A DNA stretch of 64,000 bases from Fen-1258 sp041658245 (GTDB taxonomy: Bacteria; Bacteroidota; Ignavibacteria; Ignavibacteriales; Melioribacteraceae): contig JBBAAM010000008.1 in the NCBI GenBank assembly GCA_041658245.1, positions 1 to 64,000 on the forward strand. Reading direction: 5' to 3'. This document shows, one piece after another, positions 60,407-64,000 of the stretch. Both the position numbers and the translations under genes were made by a program. The notes under the pieces are model-generated. The model saw nothing but the letters and a program-made list of their open reading frames with translations. It ran no database searches and was not told the origin of the DNA. How positions within the stretch are numbered: the first letter of the stretch is position 1; the number at the start of each line of letters is the position of its first letter.

Positions 60407-61106
60407 TGTAGAACTTTACTGCACTTCACATTCAATTATTGATGATGTAATTCTGATTGATGGAGAAGAGGCGCATCATATCACTCACGTAATGCGTCAC
60501 ATTAAAGGTCATGTTATTCATATAACTGATGGTAACGGTTTAATCTATAAATCAGTTATTTCAGAAATTGGTAAAAGGAATGTCCTGGCTAAAGTATTAG
60601 AAAGTATTCGATATGAAAATAAATTTTGCAACATCACATTCTGTATCCCTAGATTACGAAATATCGACCGTTTTGAATTTGCTTTAGAAAAAAGTGTCGA
60701 GTTAGGGATTACTAATTTTATTGTGTTTGATTCTACAAGAACAGTTGCAAAAGGTGAAAAGATAGAACGCTGGCAAAAGATTTTACTCTCGGCTATGAAG
60801 CAATCACTTCGCGCTTGGCTACCGAAAATCCAATATGTAAAATCAATTGATGAAATAGTTAAGTTAGACTGCACAAAAATTTTTTTCGACCAAAATGCAG
60901 AAATGACTTTCCATAATTTTCTATTAACAGATCACCGATCACTGATCACCGATAACAATTTATTAATCTTCGGTCCGGAAGGAGGATTTTCTGAAGAAGA
61001 GAGCAGAGTGATGAATGTAGAGTGCAGAGTGAAACTGACTGATAACCGTTTGAGAAGTGAAACAGCAATAATAACTGCAGCATCAATACTTACAACAACT
61101 CTATAG
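60378..61106 (+). CDS. rsmE: 16S rRNA (uracil(1498)-N(3))-methyltransferase
   Basis: About 242 aa SPOUT methyltransferase. EEAHHITHVMR near residue 30, KSVELGITNFIVF, IFGPEGGFSEEE and LRSETAIITAASIL are the family signatures. Starts available are TTG at 60378 or 60384, inside the upstream gene. It carries two in-frame stretches that look like simple repeats (about 60924-60956 and 61000-61040). The 3' end overlaps the convergent punA by 17 bp. Confidence 0.92.
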   Translation: MSLGQDFLSDVELYCTSHSIIDDVILIDGEEAHHITHVMRHIKGHVIHITDGNGLIYKSVISEIGKRNVLAKVLESIRYENKFCNITFCIPRLRNIDRFEFALEKSVELGITNFIVFDSTRTVAKGEKIERWQKILLSAMKQSLRAWLPKIQYVKSIDEIVKLDCTKIFFDQNAEMTFHNFLLTDHRSLITDNNLLIFGPEGGFSEEESRVMNVECRVKLTDNRLRSETAIITAASILTTTL

Positions 61107-61902
61107 TTTTTTTGATCAACCTTTCAAAATTATGTTTTACTCTCTCCGCTGTTTCCATAACTTCATTGTGAGAAAGTTTTTGCGGTGAAAGTCCAGCGGC
61201 AAAATTTGTAATGCAAGAAATTGAAGAAACTTTCATTCCGAGTGACTGCGCATATATCGCTTCATGAACTGTAGACATACCAACCGCATCGCCCCCGAAT
61301 TTACGGATCATTTTTATTTCAGCAGGAGTTTCATAACTGGGTCCTTTTGTAAGCCAATAAATACCTTGACGCAATGCTATCTTTTCTTCAAGAGCTGCAA
61401 TTATAATTTTTTCATTCATCTCTTTAGATGGAAAATCTAAAAAGTTATTTCTTTGTGATAGATTAGCTAAACCCATTAGATCTGCCAATTCTTTTTTGAT
61501 ATTGAATCCGTTCAGAGAAGTTGCCAGCATCAAATCGCCCGGCTTGAAATTAGGATTTACTCCGCCTGAGGCGTTAGTTAAAATTATTTTTGAACAGTTC
61601 AGTTTTGATGCGACGTGAACCGGGAGTACACATTGCGATAAAGTATATCCTTCATAAAAATGAATTCTGCCTTGAACGATTAAAAGATTTTTATCTTGAT
61701 ACTTTGAAAAGTGAAGATAACCTTGGTGTCCTTGAACAGTTGATCTTGGATAATTAGGAAGGGAAGAAGTAGGAATTGATTTAACAGTTTCCACTTTCTC
61801 GGCAAAATCTCCGAGACCACTTCCGAGAACAATACATATTTCCGGTTCGAATGGAATTTGTTTTGCAACAGCTTCAAATGTTTCGCGGTATTTAGCATTC
61901 AT
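61090..61902 (-). CDS. punA: Purine nucleoside phosphorylase
   Basis: 270 aa from ATG 61902 (the upstream open frame is a shadow of nupC). Trimeric PNP type: CIVLGSGLGDFAE, YPRSTVQGHQG, LTNASGGVNP, GPSYETPAEI and GGDAVGMSTVHEA are signatures. Phosphorolysis of inosine and guanosine. Begins 5 bp after the nucleoside transporter gene. Confidence 0.96.
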   Translation of the reverse strand: MNAKYRETFEAVAKQIPFEPEICIVLGSGLGDFAEKVETVKSIPTSSLPNYPRSTVQGHQGYLHFSKYQDKNLLIVQGRIHFYEGYTLSQCVLPVHVASKLNCSKIILTNASGGVNPNFKPGDLMLATSLNGFNIKKELADLMGLANLSQRNNFLDFPSKEMNEKIIIAALEEKIALRQGIYWLTKGPSYETPAEIKMIRKFGGDAVGMSTVHEAIYAQSLGMKVSSISCITNFAAGLSPQKLSHNEVMETAERVKHNFERLIKKTIELL

Positions 61903-61907
61903 ATTTA

Positions 61908-63260
61908 TCACTGAACAAGAATACCCGCAAGTGTTGCAGTCATTAACGTAGCCAGTGTTCCGCCAAGAACTGCTCTCAATCCAAGTGCTGCAATATCTTT
62001 TTTCCTTGAAGGTGCAAGCGGGCCAATTCCGCCAATCTGAATTGCGATTGAAGAAAAATTTGCAAATCCGCATAAAGCATAAGTTGCCATCATCATTCCT
62101 TTAGCACTCATACCGCCGGCTTTAATTATTGTAGTTAAATCTAAGTAAGCTACAAATTCATTTAGAACAACTTTTGTTCCGATTAAACTTCCAAAATGAA
62201 AAGCATCATTCCAAGGAACGCCAATTCCGACTGCGAGGTATCGTAAAACAATTCCAAATATCAATTGCATTGAAAGAGGTGCACCAAAAGTAGCTTTCAA
62301 ATAATTGTTAATACCTACAAGATCACCAAAGCTTGTGAACAAATAATTCACTAATGCAATCAACGCTATGAAGGCAAGCAGCATTCCGGCAACGTTCAAA
62401 GCTAAATGTAATCCATCTCCTGCACCGGTGGCAGCAGCTTCAATAACATTTGATGCATTCTTTTCTACTTTTAATTTTACAGTACCGCGTGTAACCGGTT
62501 CTTCCGTTTCAGGATAAATTATTTTAGCAATTACGAGTGAAGCAGGCGCTGCCATACAACTTGCTGCAAGTAATTGAATAGCAAATTTAACCTGCGCATC
62601 CTGGATAGAAATTTTATAAATTTCTGCAAAAGCCTGCCCAAGCATTTGAATGTAACTTGCCATTACACCGCCGGCTATTGTAGCCATTCCTCCAATCATA
62701 ATTGTAAGGATTTCGGAGTTTGTCATTTTTTCAATATAAGGTCTTATCAAAAGTGGAGCTTCAGTTTGCCCGACAAAAATATTTGCAGTGTTGGATAAAG
62801 ATTCGGCACCGCTTGTTCCCAATAATTTTGCCATTACCCATGCCATTCCTTTTACAACAAGTTGAAGAATCCCAAGGTAGTATAGAAGTGAAGTAAGTGC
62901 GGATACAAAAATTATCGTCGGTAAAACTTGAAAAGCAAAATAGAAACCTAAACTATCCGGACCACTGTTGATTGCTAATTTTCCAAAAACAAATTCAGCT
63001 CCTTTCATAGTAAAGCCGAGTAAACTTACGATTGCAGTACCTAACCAATTGATCGCATCTTTAGGCCAGCCAAGCGGGAAGAACCAGCTGCGCAGTGTTT
63101 CACTATGAATAATAAAAATTGCAAAGAGAACTTGTATTGCAATTCCGGTGGCAACAAGTTTCCAATTGATTCTTTTTTTATTGTTTGAAAAAAGGAAAGC
63201 TATTCCAAGTATTAGTATTATTCCGCCAATACCTCGTAGAAGAGAAATAAAAAATTCCAT
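61908..63260 (-). CDS. nupC: Concentrative nucleoside transporter (CNT/NupC family)
   Basis: 450 aa inner-membrane symporter with about ten hydrophobic segments. GQTEAPLLIRPY and the C-terminal block ALCGFANFSSIAIQIGGIGPLAPSRK are CNT signatures. Imports nucleosides for the flanking salvage enzymes (tdk and cdd upstream, punA downstream). Confidence 0.95.
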   Translation of the reverse strand: MEFFISLLRGIGGIILILGIAFLFSNNKKRINWKLVATGIAIQVLFAIFIIHSETLRSWFFPLGWPKDAINWLGTAIVSLLGFTMKGAEFVFGKLAINSGPDSLGFYFAFQVLPTIIFVSALTSLLYYLGILQLVVKGMAWVMAKLLGTSGAESLSNTANIFVGQTEAPLLIRPYIEKMTNSEILTIMIGGMATIAGGVMASYIQMLGQAFAEIYKISIQDAQVKFAIQLLAASCMAAPASLVIAKIIYPETEEPVTRGTVKLKVEKNASNVIEAAATGAGDGLHLALNVAGMLLAFIALIALVNYLFTSFGDLVGINNYLKATFGAPLSMQLIFGIVLRYLAVGIGVPWNDAFHFGSLIGTKVVLNEFVAYLDLTTIIKAGGMSAKGMMMATYALCGFANFSSIAIQIGGIGPLAPSRKKDIAALGLRAVLGGTLATLMTATLAGILVQ

Positions 63261-63274
63261 TTAGGTCCTCAGTT

Positions 63275-63847
63275 TTATTCGGGAATGTAATGACATTTTC
63301 TGCATCGTGCTTCATAACTATCGGAAGCACCAACGAGAACTCTTTCTGTTGAAACTATTTTACGCTGTGTTTTATCTGCCGGATTACCACACACAACACA
63401 AATTGCTAAAGTTTTGGTAATGTATTCTGCAACTGCAAGTAATTGCGGCATTGGTTCAAAAGGCACTCCGCGAAAATCTTGATCAAGTCCGGCTACAATA
63501 ACGCGTTTACCTTGATTTGCTAAAGTGTTACAGACTTCAACAAGATCATTGCTAAAAAATTGAGCTTCATCTATACCAACCACTTGAGCATCTTCAGAAA
63601 AAATTAAAATTTCTTGAGGGTTATCTACTAATATTGAAGGAAGAGATTGTTCGCTATGAGATACTATATCATTGTTGGAATATCTATTATCAATTTTTGG
63701 TTTGAAAATTTTTAGATTGAGCCGTGCTATTTTTGCTCGTCTTAATCTTCTAATTAATTCTTCTGTTTTTCCACTGAACATGCATCCGGCTATTACTTCA
63801 ATCCAACCGGTATTTTTGGGAGATGAGTGGGGTGTGAATTCTGTCAT
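63275..63847 (-). CDS. tdk: Thymidine kinase
   Basis: 190 aa. P-loop GCMFSGKTEELIRRLRRA, DEAQFF catalytic region, LDQDFRGVPFEPM and two Cys pairs (CVVC, CRKC) of the zinc lasso are visible. Phosphorylates thymidine. The start overlaps the cdd stop (ATGA), first steps of pyrimidine salvage. Confidence 0.97.
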   Translation of the reverse strand: MTEFTPHSSPKNTGWIEVIAGCMFSGKTEELIRRLRRAKIARLNLKIFKPKIDNRYSNNDIVSHSEQSLPSILVDNPQEILIFSEDAQVVGIDEAQFFSNDLVEVCNTLANQGKRVIVAGLDQDFRGVPFEPMPQLLAVAEYITKTLAICVVCGNPADKTQRKIVSTERVLVGASDSYEARCRKCHYIPE

Positions 63848-64000
63848 GGTTTTAGAAATTCCTCGCCAAATGAATAGGGAAGTAATTCGCCAAGTTTGAA
63901 AGTTTTTATTTCGCCTTTGTTATTAGTAAGAATTACATCAAGATCTTTTCCGCAAAGATCTGCTAAGACTTGCCGGCAAGCGCCGCATGGCGGTAAGAAA
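63844..64000 (-). CDS. cdd: Cytidine deaminase, C-terminal part (runs off the right edge)
   Basis: The minus-strand frame entering from the edge reads PCGACRQVLADL, the zinc-binding PCxxCRQ motif of cytidine deaminase, and ends LPYSFGEEFLKP. About 52 codons are present; the N-terminal half with HAE is outside the window. The TGA overlaps the tdk ATG, making a cdd-tdk-nupC-punA salvage operon. Confidence 0.92.
   Translation of the reverse strand, partial: FLPPCGACRQVLADLCGKDLDVILTNNKGEIKTFKLGELLPYSFGEEFLKP

Noticed and set aside
61903..62073. N-terminal extension of punA (57 residues)
   Set aside because: It is the out-of-frame shadow of the nupC 3' end; the conserved protein starts at the ATG at 61902.

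Overview
The window is AT-rich bacterial chromosome, cut inside a gene at both ends (adk on the left, cdd on the right). An Ignavibacteria-type member of the Bacteroidota/Chlorobiota group is the best fit. The grounds are a PNPFNP-type type IX secretion sorting domain, FISUMP domains, intergenic repeat families of the kind common in that group, and a classic yceD-rpmF-plsX-fabHD-fabG-acpP-fabF-rnc lipid operon. The taxon is an inference; there is no rRNA here.

Layout. 1-1.3 kb: adk, tadA and two tRNA-Arg genes on the minus strand, one of them the A34 (ACG) tRNA that TadA edits. 1.6-9.1 kb: glmS, then a carbamoyl-phosphate cluster (cyclic-2,3-diphosphoglycerate-synthetase-like GTPase, carbamate kinase, NodU-type carbamoyltransferase, SxtJ-like membrane protein, ornithine carbamoyltransferase). 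9.2-11.2 kb: APC permease and tRNA-Phe. 11.2-19.4 kb: first accessory region, with a secreted double-FISUMP protein whose two C-terminal tails look like diversity-generating-retroelement variable regions, an AbiGi-like / DUF2130 nuclease / unknown / BRCT-HNH gene block, a dinJ-yafQ toxin-antitoxin pair between 46-bp direct repeats, and a YgjP metallopeptidase. 19.4-31.3 kb: pilin-like protein, purC, pgsA-pgpA, cinA-thpR-recA-recX, a glutaryl-CoA-dehydrogenase-like enzyme, guaB, a glycosyltransferase and purD. 31.3-42.3 kb (minus strand): a tightly overlapped operon of exported PCMT, polyamine-synthase-like membrane protein, exported protein, NtrC-type regulator and HIT protein, then an acyl-CoA degradation set (carboxyltransferase, acyl-CoA dehydrogenase, MeaB), nadD and prsW. 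42.4-49.8 kb: the fatty-acid/phospholipid operon.

49.8-55.5 kb: second accessory (defence-like) region, with a HigBA-type toxin-antitoxin pair flanked by two copies of a roughly 160-bp repeat, a type ISP-like restriction-modification enzyme, an attC-like inverted repeat, and a small sigma-region-4-like HTH protein translationally coupled to a TIR-domain protein. 55.7-64 kb: gcvP, a CoA-binding protein, a BamA/Omp85-like barrel, rsmE, and a minus-strand nucleoside salvage operon (cdd-tdk-nupC-punA).

The points most worth checking are the hypervariable FISUMP tails (no reverse transcriptase in the window), the two candidate defence loci, and the repeat-bracketed toxin-antitoxin cassettes. No CRISPR array, transposase, integrase, reverse transcriptase or rRNA was seen.
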